Below are positions 1 through 10,670 of a stretch of 64,000 nt of DNA, one piece after another. Source of the DNA: Vesta saturnalis (taxonomy: Eukaryota; Arthropoda; Insecta; Coleoptera; Lampyridae); assembly GCA_036346205.1 (NCBI GenBank), contig JARFJB010001981.1:744001-808000 (forward strand). Direction: 5' to 3'. Below the pieces are notes generated by a model, which saw only the letters and a list, made by a program, of their open reading frames with translations, was not told the DNA's origin and ran no database searches. Made by a program: the position numbers and the translations under genes. Position 1 is the stretch's first letter, and each line of letters starts with the position of its first letter.

Positions 1-276
1 GCCGCATTTCATTTTTCTAGCGTTTCGCTGGGCATATATCATACTAGGCGCGTATTCAAGTATTTAATAGTTAATTAAAGCATAATAATTGAAAACATGC
101 ACCCATAATATGCTAAAACAAAAAAAAAACAAAAATTAAGATGAAATAGAAAAATCCTTGTAATCTGTACATAAAGAAACGTAAATTTTCATTTTTAGTT
201 GTAATTAACAATGAATTATTTATTACTGACAATTGAATATGTATTAGGATATCTCCAATATTAAAATTATAATTAA
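1..276. other. AT-rich stretch, nothing recognised
   Basis: I see no coding potential or repeat structure here. It may hold the left terminus of the adjoining piggyBac relic, but I found no TTAA plus terminal-repeat pair to support that. Confidence 0.3.
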
Positions 277-327
277 ATGAAGAAAAAAAAAGAAAAAATA
301 CTCGAGAAAGGAAATTATTTTAGAAAA

Positions 328-1622
328 TCAATCTTCTTCGTCATCTGGACTATCCCGACAATGGTGACAGTATGTGGTCATTTCCATGTGGTTCTTACAT
401 GTGAAACGCAAGCAGGTGCCACACTTGTTCTTAGTCTTGTTGTTTCTGTGTGTTCCACACAAAAAGCATGGACCCAAAAGGCGATTTGGAGGATCATTGG
501 TCTGTACTACTGCATAATTCTTAGTAAGAAACGCTTTCACATCAGTAGATAGATTACCAATTTTCGATCTTTCTTTAAGTGGTCTTCCAAAAGATGAAAC
601 GCCAGTCCTTCGATGAAATCCATTCTTGGTCTCTTGTGTTCGTCATTCGCCATGTTATTAGCTACATAAATGACGTGAGCATTAACAGAAGCCATATCTA
701 GAAATCGAAATAAGAGAGAAAGGGGCCATCTTCGGGTTTGTCTTGTAGTAGAGTAATTTGCGCACTTGTGGTCTACAGTATCGACACCCCTTTTAGTTTT
801 ATTGTAATCAAGTATTATATGTGGTTTCCCAGTTTCAGGATCAATTTCCTCTTTATGGTGCATCGAGGAAAGAAGCATCACACATTTATTTATTTTTGTT
901 ACATATGACACGAGGGTACAGGTATCCTGAAAACCAAAAATTGAACTTTTTAGCTTGCGCATTTTATTTGGAAGAAATTCTCTTGGGATAGCTGGCTTGT
1001 TTTTTTTCATCGTGCCTAAGAAAGTGATCCCATTCTCAAGTAAATACATTGCTAAATCCATGCTGGAATAATAGTTGTCTGTGGTTAGATTCCTATTAGT
1101 TTGTTTTATGGGCTCAACCAGTCCCTTTACCACATCTATGGCTTTATTTGAGGTTCTAAAAGATCCAACTGGTTGTAAGCCACAGTATATTTAAAAATTA
1201 TAGGTGTAATAGGTTTTTGCGTTACACATTGCATATAGTTTGATTCCATAACGTCCTGGCTTGTCAGGCAAATAATGCACAAACCCACAACGCCCACGGT
1301 ACGACTGCAACATCTCGTCAACAGTTACATATGCGGATGGGCAATAAGAAGACATGAAATTATTATTAAGTTGTGTGTATATGTTTCTGATTGGCGCCAG
1401 TTTATCGGTTTTCTTTCTTACTTATCTAGTCGTCAAGTCATCAAATCGAAGTGCCCGGAATAGGAAACGAAACCTATTTATTCCAAAAGCTGCCCTGCAT
1501 ATCATAATACCTGTGCCGGTAGTTTTCCATGCCCTTCTTGCGTCGGCCTTACAGCTTTTGTTAATTGAGAGTATATATAAAATTCCAAATAGGGCCATTA
1601 TTTCTGTACGGGACGTTTCTTT

Positions 1623-1673
<51 letters not shown>

Positions 1674-2130
1674 AGCTTGTCATTTTAGTTTGCATATATT
1701 GGTTCGTCCACTTTACAACCTCATCAATCATTTCGATAGTAAACATTAGCAGAAAAGCATCCATTTTTGTCACGGCATTCCTCCCATTTCGAACTGGACC
1801 AGGTAAAATCCTAAGTATATTTAATGCTCTTGTTTTAGCGGTTGAAATTGCTAATGAGGAATTTAGCCAGAAAGTATCATTTTTCCTTCCTTGTCCGAAG
1901 TAAACTTCATAAGCTGTATCCATATATTCATTATTTTCTTCACCAGACTGTTCACTTGCATTGGAGTGATCATCATTTATTTGATTCTCCTCTTCATCAA
2001 TTTCGCTTTCATCAGACAAATCATACAAAGGGCCTTGTTTATTTTTTCCTGCAACTGGTTCATTTCTTTCATCCTCTTCAAGTTCTTGTAATATTCTTTC
2101 AAAATCACTCTCTCGAACCACTTTATTCAA
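328..2130 (-). pseudogene. piggyBac-like transposase relic
   Basis: Transposase of the piggyBac (DDE_Tnp_1_7) superfamily, a nuclear DNA cut-and-paste enzyme, read right to left in at least four broken frames. The N-terminal part (1672-2130) has an acidic leader (about residues 30-70), then 'LRILPGPVRNGRNAVTKMDA', close to the usual start of the piggyBac core. The next legible block (537-1133) holds 'TTDNYYSSMDLA', matching the second catalytic Asp region, and 'YNKTKRGVDTVD', matching the third. The last block (328-540) is the Cys-rich C-terminal domain: 'CFLCGTHRNNKTKNKCGTC' followed by C-H-H-C residues. The section between 1136 and about 1620, which should hold the first catalytic Asp, is frameshifted, and the N-terminal block runs into a (TC)n tract. 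It is clearly non-functional. Superfamily assignment is firm; termini were not found. Confidence 0.85.
1627..1671. repeat. (TC)n microsatellite inside piggyBac coding sequence
   Basis: About 22 TC units lie at the 3' edge of the N-terminal piggyBac block. They give Ser-Leu repeats in shadow reading frames and interrupt the transposase. Confidence 0.95.
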
Positions 2131-2153
2131 TGTCGACCTGAAAATAAAGGTGT

Positions 2154-2498
2154 TACCGGGTGTCCCAAATTCTTTGTAATTGCGGGGTATCTCGGTTGTT
2201 ATAAAAGATAGAAACTTGCGGTTGTCGCTAACCTTTGCTACTTTTTTATAAAACTTAAGATGGCGTAATCAGATTTTTTGTAACTGTTTTAGTTTGGGAG
2301 ATACAGGGCGATTTTGAAAAGTGTGTCGTTTTGGACCCCCTCGATATCTCGGTTATCTTTAAAGATATCAAAAAGATTTAAACGCTATCTTATACATTTT
2401 TTTACGCCAAGTTCAGTGGCGTGCTCAATTTTTTTTTCGGGGGTACCGTTTTTAAGATAGGGGCCAAACATATAATTTTTTAAATGGGACACCCTGTA
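2154..2498. mobile_element. Small MITE, mariner-like ends
   Basis: A non-coding element of about 345 bases. The left end reads TACCGGGTGTCCCA and the right end is its inverse with one change (TGGGACACCCTGTA). It sits between TA dinucleotides, as expected for Tc1/mariner-type target duplication. The interior has no open frame and contains phrases such as 'gatatctcggtt'. It lies just upstream of the start of the piggyBac relic. Confidence 0.7.
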
Positions 2499-2767
2499 TT
2501 TTTTAAGCTCAATAAATCCCATTTTTTTTCTCATTTCAGTGATATATATCACTTGACACGTAAAAGAAATGATGTAGATAAGTGTACAAAAAACTATTAA
2601 ACTAAAAAAATAACATTTAGTATTATATTTTTGTACTTAAAAGGAAAATAAATGCGCACTTGATGTAAAAAATAAACAAACCTTTAAAGCTATAAAAAAT
2701 TTAGGAGCTAAACAAATAGACCAGAACCGATTAACTGAACTAAGTAATTTTAACTTAACTTGTTTAA
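2499..2767. other. AT-rich spacer, nothing recognised
   Basis: Poly-T and poly-A rich sequence between the MITE and the end of the pogo-like coding region. It may contain the 3' untranslated part or a terminus of that element; no terminal repeat was recognised. Confidence 0.3.
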
Positions 2768-4490
2768 TTACATGTCCAAAATATTTTCGAGCTCAGGAAC
2801 TCTAAAGTATCCTCTCTTATTAATTTTAATGGGGGATTGTATTGACCCTAATACTTCATCCCACTCATAAAGCATTTCATCTTTAGGGTTCGGCCATTTC
2901 CACGACTTGAGAGATTTTTGCATTGCTGAAATAAATGCACCTTTCTCATCAAGTTCTGCTATGACACCAGGGAGTAATTCGCCTTCGTACTTAAATACAA
3001 CGTATTCCCCAATTTTTTTGGCAACATCATTCCATTTAGCCTTTTTATGCAGAGGTTCGCCCTCTATGACAGCATTAAAAACTTCTTCTTTTTGATTTTC
3101 TTTCATCCTAGCCACAAATTCTTCTAGATATCTGTCTTCGTCGTCAGTATCTTCACATAGAACATTTTCCTTCTCAGATTCAAGTGAGTCTTTGTGTTTA
3201 TGTGGTTTACTTTTTGGGTGCTTTTTTGTTATCATCTTTTTTTGTCGAGAAGTGCCAGGTGTTGATAATTGGTCAATAAAATTGTCTGCACTGACACTTT
3301 TACCTGGAGGAACATTAAGTTTCTTCCTCCTGTTAGATGAGGGGATTCCCACCCACTCAACTCTTTTCTCTTGAATTGAATGTAAGAAGGATTGATTAAC
3401 ATCCTCCTGATTAAGGGAATTTCTGTTAAGCCGTGCAAGAAGTGGATCTGCTGTGAGGTGATATAGGCCGCACTTTTTAAAGCCTGCTTTCAAATTGACT
3501 TCAACGTTTTCTGACAGCCCTTCAATTAATTTCTTTAGTAATGCAGGAAAATGAGATTTTTGTAACACTCCGGCTTATCCACTTGCTCCCGATTCCTTGT
3601 AGTTTAACAGAATTTCTCTCCATAGTCTCTCTGCATGGGTTGGGAATGTGCTAAATACCATGTTCCCATCTGATGACTGGTGGGTGGAGAGGTTGTCACA
3701 GAGGACTGTTTTTCGTTTTCAGAGATGGTACCAAGATAGTGTTAACCCATTCTTGGAAACTTGCTCCATCAAACCATCCACTTGGACTATTTGTGTAGCG
3801 ACATTTAGCCGGTCCACCTTCTGTCCAGGTTGTCCATAATTGCGCGGATTTATACACCACAAATGGTGGCAATAGCTCCCCACTCGCTGTTCCACACAGC
3901 ATTAAAGATGTCGCACTTTTTGATGTGTTCTGAATTTTTTCAATATATTTAACACCTCGTTTACAAATTACTTTGCACTTTCCCGGACCATCTGTCAAAT
4001 TAGTCTCATCAAAATTATAAATGTCACTCATTTCTTTGGATAGGTATTGTATATATGAATTAATTGTATCAACATCCATAGCGGCCCTACTTTTTTTTAT
4101 ATTAGCTGCAAATCTTGAGGTAAGAATGGGGTGCCTTTCTAAAAAATTAGTAACCCAATCCCTTCCAGGCTTATCGTTATGGTTCATAAATGCTTGCACT
4201 CTTCTTCCAATTTTTTGCAAGTAACATGCTACTACATTTCTTAAATCCTCAGAAGTTAGGGGAAACCCATGATCGCTCATAATAATGATACAAAAAACAA
4301 ATGAATCTTCTTTTGTAAATACAGCCGGATGGGCTGGGTTACTTCAATGCTTATTTTTCAATTTGTTGTAAAGAGTTTTTCGGCATATGCCATATGTGCT
4401 AGCAGCAAGGCGTTGTGACATAACAGATTTAATGGCGTTCAAGCATTCCTTTAACGTAGACTATGTGTAGTCAGCGTAGTTTCTACTTCC
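2768..4490 (-). pseudogene. pogo/Tigger-like transposase relic
   Basis: A Tc1/mariner-superfamily transposase of the pogo (Tigger/jerky) type, minus strand. In order: a degraded psq-type helix-turn-helix (about 4340-4480; 'SQRLAASTYGICRKTLYNK' is legible across one frame change); a CENP-B-type second helix-turn-helix and catalytic start (3696-4280) with 'IYNFDETN' holding the first Asp; and a C-terminal tail (2768-3568). 'CDNLSTH', the second Asp motif, lies near 3690. The usual 'QPLDVA' third-Asp segment is not present between it and 'WREILLNYKE' near 3600, so that part has been deleted or scrambled. At least two frameshifts and one stop make this non-functional. Confidence 0.85.
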
Positions 4491-4684
4491 CAGAATTCTT
4501 TTATATCGTCATGGCATTCTGCAAGAATAAAACAAAATAAAATTTACAACCCAATTGACTGGGGGGGTTACTTTATGCCACATTAACATGGTGCAAAATA
4601 ACAAAACTATTCAGAATGGAAAAACAAAATAATTTGTAACACTACAAAGTGATTATCTAATAGTTCTGTTGCATTTCAAACTAT
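4491..4684. other. Spacer, nothing recognised
   Basis: It has a run of seven G at 4561 and otherwise AT-rich sequence. It may include the right terminus of the pogo-like element, but no partner terminus was found. Confidence 0.25.
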
Positions 4685-4900
4685 ATAAATAATCAAAAGT
4701 TATGTATCATTTATAATCAGTTCTATCTTATATAATGAAATTAGTAATATAATCCTGATAGTAAGCATCTATGCTAGTCTTGCGTGACGTAATAGTCATA
4801 TATGACGTCACATGCCACATGTACCAATAATTGTAAATAGTTACCTTTTGAATGACATCTCTTGTTTTACTTTGAAAGGTATTATACCTTGACTATTCAG
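4685..4900. repeat. Left terminal inverted repeat
   Basis: About 215 bases, imperfectly inverse to 6530-6752. It contains palindromic TGACGTCA-like motifs. Confidence 0.7.
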
Positions 4901-5560
4901 TGATACTAATTATTCGTTAACGCGGTTTAGGTTGATTTATAGACAAAATGTAATAAGTACAAAATTAGTAGTTATGGCTTATAATGTGAATGAAATTGTA
5001 TGCAACGGAACTGCCTTGGTTAATGAGATCGTCAATATCGAGTTGACTTATTTGACGAATTCTCTCAGTTGTTTCATACTGTTCAAGAAGTCAAACGGTT
5101 TTATACCTATGACTAAAATTCAGTATTGAATTATTCTTTAACGCGAGTTTAGGTCTACATAGACAAAGATGGTACATACGGTAGCAAAACAAAGTCACCA
5201 TAATCTTAATAATTGGCATTGAATGTAGCAAACAATTTCCATGCAACGGAATGTCCAATCAAATTATCAACACCACAACAATAAGTCGAGGATTTTTAAT
5301 CGTCGTTCTTAGAACTTTGATAAGTTTCATACCTTGACTATTCAGTTTAATTCTTTAACGCGACGTTTAAGTGTCTACATAGACAAAATGGTACATACGG
5401 TAGCCGACAAAGTAGCAGTTATCTTAATAATTGGTGAATGTAGAAACAATTTCCATGCAACGGAACGCCTTTTTAATGAGATCGCCCTATATCGAGGACT
5501 TATTTGACGGAACTTCTTCAGAAGTTTGAAGCAACCGGTAGTGTTCAAGAAGTCAAACGG
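4888..5560. repeat. Threefold tandem repeat of transposase 5' region
   Basis: Three diverged copies, spaced about 217 and 225 bases, start near 4888, 5105 and 5332. Each has a 'tgactattcagt'-like start, 'tctttaacgcg', 'tagacaaaatggtacatacg' and the beginning of the transposase frame (MVHTVA in copies 2 and 3). Only the third copy leads into the rest of the coding region. Confidence 0.75.
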
Positions 5561-6440
5561 TCTGGTCAACCAACAATGAGTGACGTCAAAAAAATCGACA
5601 TAATTGCAGAAATTGGTAGTACACCCTACTTCTTCTACAGCCCAAGTTGCGTCTATCTGTGAAGTCAGTCAAAGGACAGTACATAGGGTGTTAGCTAAAA
5701 ACAAATTTCATCCATACAAATTAAAAATGGTGCACCAACTTTCAGATGATGACCCCGACCGAAGATTAGAATTCTATGAAAATATGTCCAATCAAATTAT
5801 CCAACACCCAGGCTACATAAAATCAATTTGTTTTAGTCCTCAATGGAAACGTTAACACACAAAATGTGAGATATTGGAGTGACACAAATCCTCAAATCTT
5901 TCGTGAAAAACATACTCAATTTCCAGAAAAAGTAAATGTTTGGGCAGGTATTTTGGGAAACCACATAGTTGGACCTGTTTTTCTCAATGCTAACTTAAGC
6001 GGTGAAGTGTATCTGGAGATGTTACAAAACGCAATTGAACCGTTAATTCTTGAAATTTTGGAAGATAATCTAGATGAATTCGGCAACTTGGAAATAACGT
6101 TCCAACAAGATGGTGCTCCTGCACACTATTATGGTGCAGTAAGACGTTACTTGGATGAAGAATATCGTGGCAGATGGATTGGACGACGAGGTCCGATAGA
6201 ATAGCCAGCTCGGTCAGCAAACCTGGCACCATTAGATTTTTTCTGTGGGTTACTTAAAATCTAAGGTTTACGCTGCAGCACCTGGCAGTATGCACTTTTG
6301 AAACAAAGAATTGTTGAAGAATGTAGAGCAATTTCCGCAGACACATTTGAACTAGTACGACAAGAGTTTAGCAATAGGATGCTACTGTCAGGAATTAAGT
6401 GGAGCACATTTCCAACATTCACTATAAGAATTGGTCCTTG
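5388..6440 (+). pseudogene. Mariner-family transposase relic
   Basis: Catalytic protein of an IS630/Tc1/mariner-type element. The start at 5388 gives 'MVHTVADKVAVILIIGEC', the first helix-turn-helix region. A second helix-turn-helix and linker follow ('VHRVLAKNKFHPYKLKM', from 5604). The catalytic core resumes at about 5845 ('NGNVNTQNVRYW') and runs to 'FQQDGAPAHYYGAVRRYL' (second Asp intact). The segment that should contain the first catalytic Asp is collapsed at about 5835-5845 with a frameshift. The third Asp motif reads 'SANLAP' instead of 'SPDLTP', so it is lost as well, and a stop precedes it at about 6202. Inactive; family assignment is firm. Confidence 0.85.
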
Positions 6441-6529
6441 AATCTTGATTAATTAAATGCCAAACTATAATTTTAGAATTTATTTAATTTTTCTATCAAA
6501 ATCAACCTAAACCCTAACAAAATTAGTAT

Positions 6530-6749
6530 TACAGAATGGGTAATTTTAATACCTTTCAAACGAGATGTCACTTGCCATAAGGTACTATTTAAAATTATTG
6601 GTCACTGTGGCCCTGTGACGTCATATATGACTATCACGTCACTTGTCATGACTAGTTGAGAAGCTTATATCCGTTTATATTCACCCTCCAAATTTCATTA
6701 GTATAATTAAAACCGTTCAAAAGATACAAGGGGAGGAACTTTTGACTAG

Positions 6750-6752
<3 letters not shown>
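6530..6752. repeat. Right terminal inverted repeat
   Basis: The inverse partner of 4685-4900, best conserved at 6545-6665. Confidence 0.7.

Positions 6753-6780
<28 letters not shown>
6753..6780. repeat. (TA)n microsatellite
   Basis: About 14 TA units between two mariner-family elements. Such tracts offer dense TA target sites. Confidence 0.95.
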
Positions 6781-6783
<3 letters not shown>

Positions 6784-6896
6784 GGTCCGGCAACAAGAGC
6801 GCCTTCTATATTTTTCGTTTCATATAAGCTAGATTAATAAAATTTGGGATAGGGTTATAGTTTAGTTTAGTGTGCATATTTTAAAATTATTCACGT

Positions 6897-7440
6897 GTAT
6901 ACAGGTTGTTTATTTAATGATGACCAAACTATAATAAAAAAAATTAAATGGAGCACCCTGTATATTATTACTTTTTTTTAATTTTACACATTGTTCCTAA
7001 CAAATTCGCAATATATTTCCCTATCCCTAAATATAGCCGTTTTTGAGTTATGTCGATTCTATAACAAAAATTGAAATTACAGAAATAGCTTTGAAAATGT
7101 ACCTCCTTAACCGTTGAAAAACAAAAGTTATCTAATTTATATCAGAACAAGTACACAGATAGAGCTTTCTTACAATGCAAAGAAAATGTCATAATTGTAT
7201 ACAGGGTGTTTACAATTGACTTGCCAACCAGACATTATTCCAACTAGTAAAAGTTTACTTTTTCAAATAAAACACCCTGTATATTATTCCGTTTTTGGTT
7301 TCTACATATTAACCCTTATCAATTAGATATACAATTCCCTATCCCTAAATATAGCCGTTTCCGAATTATTTTCAATTTTTCAAAATGTATAAGATTATTG
7401 GAACATTTTTTTTAATCAATGGCCGCGTATAAATAGAAAA
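6897..7440. repeat. Two-copy tandem repeat with CAGGGTG/CACCCTG ends
   Basis: Two diverged copies begin at about 6897 and 7196. Both have 'tatacagg(g)tgttt', then about 60-80 bases later 'caccctgtatattatt', then an identical block CCCTATCCCTAAATATAGCC (7019 and 7337). Each short TIR-bounded part could be a tiny MITE. The inverse of CCCTATCCC also appears at about 6845. Confidence 0.6.
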
Positions 7441-7628
7441 AAAAACAGTGGAAAACAATTGTATTGCAAATTAAAAAATGCAACAGAAACTAATACACTA
7501 TAATTATTAAAATTATTTCTAAAAATACAAAACTGATAAAATAAAACAAAAAAAATTTAACGCTAATCATTAGCGATAATGATTTATAATAATTGTTCAA
7601 AATATTGTCCGTTTTCTCGGATGCAGAC

Positions 7629-8644
7629 CTAAAGTCGATCTTTAAAAGATTGTTCAACTCTACGCAACAACCTAGGAGTAATGATATGAAAAGCCTGTGT
7701 TATACGATTACACATATCTTCGGCAGTGGTTGGTGGTTCCCTATAGACAATACTTTTTATGTATCCCCATAAAAAGAAATCTATTCTTGTCAGATCAGGG
7801 GACCTGGCTGGCCACCTCACAGGTCAATTTCGCCCAATCCATTTATTTGGAAAGACTCTATTGAGATAATCGCTTACATCTGCAGAGTAGTGAGCAGGAG
7901 CGCCATCATGTTGATACCACATTGTGGCTCTAATATCAAGAGTAATATTTTCTAATAAGCCCGGTAAATCGTTACCCAAAAAGTTAAGGTACTTCTCACC
8001 ATTCAAGTGTCGATCAAAAAAGAATGGACCGATGACATAATCCCGAACGATGGCACCCCAGACACTTAAAGACCACTTATGTTGATTATCAACTTGTCTT
8101 AATAAATGTGGATTTTCTGAGGAATAATAATGAAAATTATGTGTATTAACAAATCCATTCTTATGAAATGTTGATTCGTCTGTCCATAAAATATTATAAC
8201 AAAAATTTGGGTTTTGAGGAATTTTTTCTCTGGCCCGGTTGCAAAATCTTACTCGATTATCGAAGTCTGTATCGCTCAATTCTTGGTGTAACTGAATATG
8301 ATAGGGATGTAAGCGATTCTTCTTTAAAAGACGGCCTACTGATCTCTCACTTATACCAACTATTTCACTTATGTCCTTTTGGCTTCTGTGATGATCCTCT
8401 TCGATGGGGAGAAGAACCCTCAATTCACTATCTTCATTTGTAGAAGGTTTAACACGTTCATGTTTGAGTAATTGGCACATGAAGTTGCAATAAATCTACT
8501 CATAACTTTCTGAAACGATCTTGCATTTGAATGTCTTCTATCTGCATATCTTTCAGCATAAATTCTGCTGGCCAATAAACAGTTTCTTTCTGCAGCACCC
8601 ATAACGAATATCATATCAACTAACTCATTTTGTGTAAAATTCAT
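7629..8644 (-). pseudogene. Mariner-family (DUF4817-type) transposase, lightly damaged
   Basis: The best-preserved mariner-family coding region here. It starts at 8644 with 'MNFTQNELVDMIFVMG' and 'YAERYADRRH', typical of the insect DUF4817 helix-turn-helix. A frameshift near 8450-8470 leads to the second DNA-binding part, then the core: 'ILWTDEST' (first Asp), 'YQHDGAPAHYSADV' (second Asp) and 'WPARSPDLTRIDFFLWG' (third Asp, about 36 residues after the second). A single TGA at about 7825, where the family usually has Gly, separates the last two parts. All three catalytic acids remain, so inactivation rests on the frameshift and one nonsense codon. Confidence 0.88.
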
Positions 8645-8924
8645 TTTATAAAAATCTTGATTACTAACAATAACACTCGTAAATGGTTAACTACAGTTTT
8701 ATTTATTTACGTCAAACATTACATTTTTATAAGAAGCACACTCGATTTTAGAATTTTACTTGAAATTGAAGTAAATATTTCTTAAATTCTTGTTAACATG
8801 CAATGCCTCCAGTACAAAAATTGTAATTAGTCTTCTATCATAATATATTAGTTTCTGTTGCGTTTTTTAATGTATAATACAATTGTTTTATGAGGAGGAG
8901 TAAAGTAGACCCGGTTTACGGTAC

Positions 8925-10032
8925 GTTTCCTTTGTTTTTTTAACTAAGAAGTTTAGATAGTTTCGGTATTTTTGATAAGTGACTCTTAATTGCATATTGT
9001 TTGGATTTCTTTTAACGGTTCTACTAAGTTGATCTCTATGCTTAATAGAAATTATAAGTTCTTTCGTGATCCATGGTTTTAGTTTTTTTTCATTTATATT
9101 TCTTTTCTTTTTTGTGGCACTTTGTTCTATGAGATTTTGCAGGGTTTGAATAAATTTTTTATAAGCTAAATTGGGATTGTGTTCATTAAAAATGTTCTCC
9201 CAAACTTCATTTCTATTTAATAATTGTTTCAGTATATCTATACATATTTTTTTGGTAGTATTCCCATTTATTTTTGATGATTTTGTGTATTTCTAGATGT
9301 TATACTAAGTAATGATCAGTCAGACTACTGTCATATATATTAAAAGATATAGCCGTTTCTGCTTTTAATAGATTGTTTATTTTTACATAGCAATGATCAA
9401 TACACGTTTGGCTTTGTTTTGTTACTCTAGTTGGTTTATTTAAAAAAGAATTATAGGAGAAAGAGTTAAGAATGTTGAGATATGTTTGTGTATTAATGTT
9501 TGTGTTTAATATGTCAATATTTATATCTCCGATAAAATATTCTACATTCTGTTTACAAGTTATTAATCTATTATTTAGTGTGTTATAAAAAGTTTTTTTC
9601 CTCAATACATGGAGGCCTATATATGACAGTGATGCCTATTAAGATACCTACTGTTATATTTAGGTTGTGATCTAATATAACTGAAATTTTCAATATTTAT
9701 AACTTCAAGTAATGGATTTAACTCTATTTGAATGTAAGTAATGAGACCATCATTTTGACATATTTTTGAGTTATTGTAGAATTGTTGATAATTTTTGATT
9801 TGAAACATATTAACATCTATAATTTCCCAAGTCCCGATAATACAATGACATCATAAATCATATTTTTACTTTTAAAAATTTCTAATATAACAAGAAATTC
9901 ATCAAAATTTTTCTCTATAGAGCGTATATTGCAATGTAGAATTTTAAAACCTTCATTTACACTACCCTGTAAGTTTTTTTCCCAATCAGTAATTAACTTT
10001 GTGTCTTCTTCTTCTCTTAGATCTTCTTCCAT
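8925..10032 (-). pseudogene. Non-LTR retrotransposon ORF2, endonuclease part only
   Basis: Apurinic/apyrimidinic-type endonuclease domain of a LINE-like element, minus strand. It opens with 'EGFKILHCNIRSIEKNFDEF' (about 9960), the usual start of the domain. It continues with 'YFIGDINIDIL' (about 9530), 'TRVTKQSQTCIDHCYV' (about 9430) and 'SSLTDHYLV' (about 9305), the GDxN and SDH motifs of this fold (SDH reads TDH). The connecting region ends with 'KPWITKELIISIKHRDQL' near 9060-9000. The reverse transcriptase that should follow is absent: the sequence changes at about 8925. Several stops and frameshifts are present. Confidence 0.8.
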
Positions 10033-10039
10033 ATATTGT

Positions 10040-10660
10040 CCTTATTTTCTAGTGGTAGTTTATTCTTGATCTTGCTATTTGCATCTGTCTTAGATATATG
10101 GGACAATTTTCATCATTACATGGATGTTGTACATTCGTTACCATTTGTGTAGTGTTAATGTTTTTTGTATGCAGTTTATACAGTTTGGCACTTGTGCTTC
10201 ACATTAATTTATATGATGAGACGCTGCACAATAGGCACATATTTGACTTTCCTGTTTGCACTCAGTACTCTTGTGCCCAAATTTTTGACATTTATAGCAT
10301 TTCTTGATGTTCAGATTTTCTACAACTCTGCATTGACCCCATTCTAGGTTAAGTTCTTTGTTAATTATTTTTCGCTCTCCTCTCCTTATATTCCTTTTTT
10401 ATACCTAACATGGTTGTTCTTGGATTATTCAATTTTAAAATATCTATCTCTAAGTCTTCATTTAAATTGTTTTTTCCCTGTTGTAGTAATCTTTCTGTTG
10501 CTTCTTTGGTATCCGTTTTAATAATTATTGTGTTCTCATTTTTTATATTTCTGATATCTTTTATACTACTGACAGTGGCATTGTTGTAATAATACATTTT
10601 TATGTGAGTAATTGAACAAAAATTACATTGATTAGTCATTAAAATATTAGAAATGTACAT
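10040..10660 (-). pseudogene. Non-LTR retrotransposon ORF1 (gag-like, zinc knuckle) relic
   Basis: Upstream partner of the endonuclease fragment. The frame at 10361-10660 has a charged region ('TIIIKTDTKEATERLLQQG', 'LEIDILKLNNPRTTM') typical of the domain before the knuckles. A CCHC knuckle 'CYKCQKFGHKSTEC' lies near 10270, and a second Cys/His cluster ('CAYCAASHH') near 10235. A stop breaks the second cluster. This is an RNA-binding protein of a retrotransposon particle in the intact family. Confidence 0.75.
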
Positions 10661-10670
10661 TTAGCTTAAA

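Larger units (their letters stand above)
4685..6752 (+). mobile_element. Mariner-family element with long inverted ends
   Basis: A roughly 2.1-kb element bounded by long, imperfect terminal inverted repeats. The left arm (about 4685-4900) is inverse to the right arm (about 6530-6752). The best-conserved stretch is GTGACGTAATAGTCATATAT at 4785 against the inverse of GTGACGTCATATATGACTAT at 6615. It encloses a plus-strand mariner-family pseudogene. A (TA)n tract begins at its right edge, consistent with TA target choice. The outer boundaries are approximate. Confidence 0.75.
6781..8895 (-). mobile_element. Mariner-family element, right end truncated
   Basis: It starts with a mariner-like terminus (CAGGGTCCGGC) directly after (TA)n and encloses a minus-strand transposase. 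An inner inverted repeat pairs 7449-7510 (containing AACAATTGTATTGC and GCAACAGAAACTAATA) with 8835-8895. To the right, the element abuts an unrelated non-LTR fragment, so its outer right terminus is missing. The interval 6781-7448 has further CAGGGTG/CACCCTG motifs and may include other small insertions. Confidence 0.65.
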
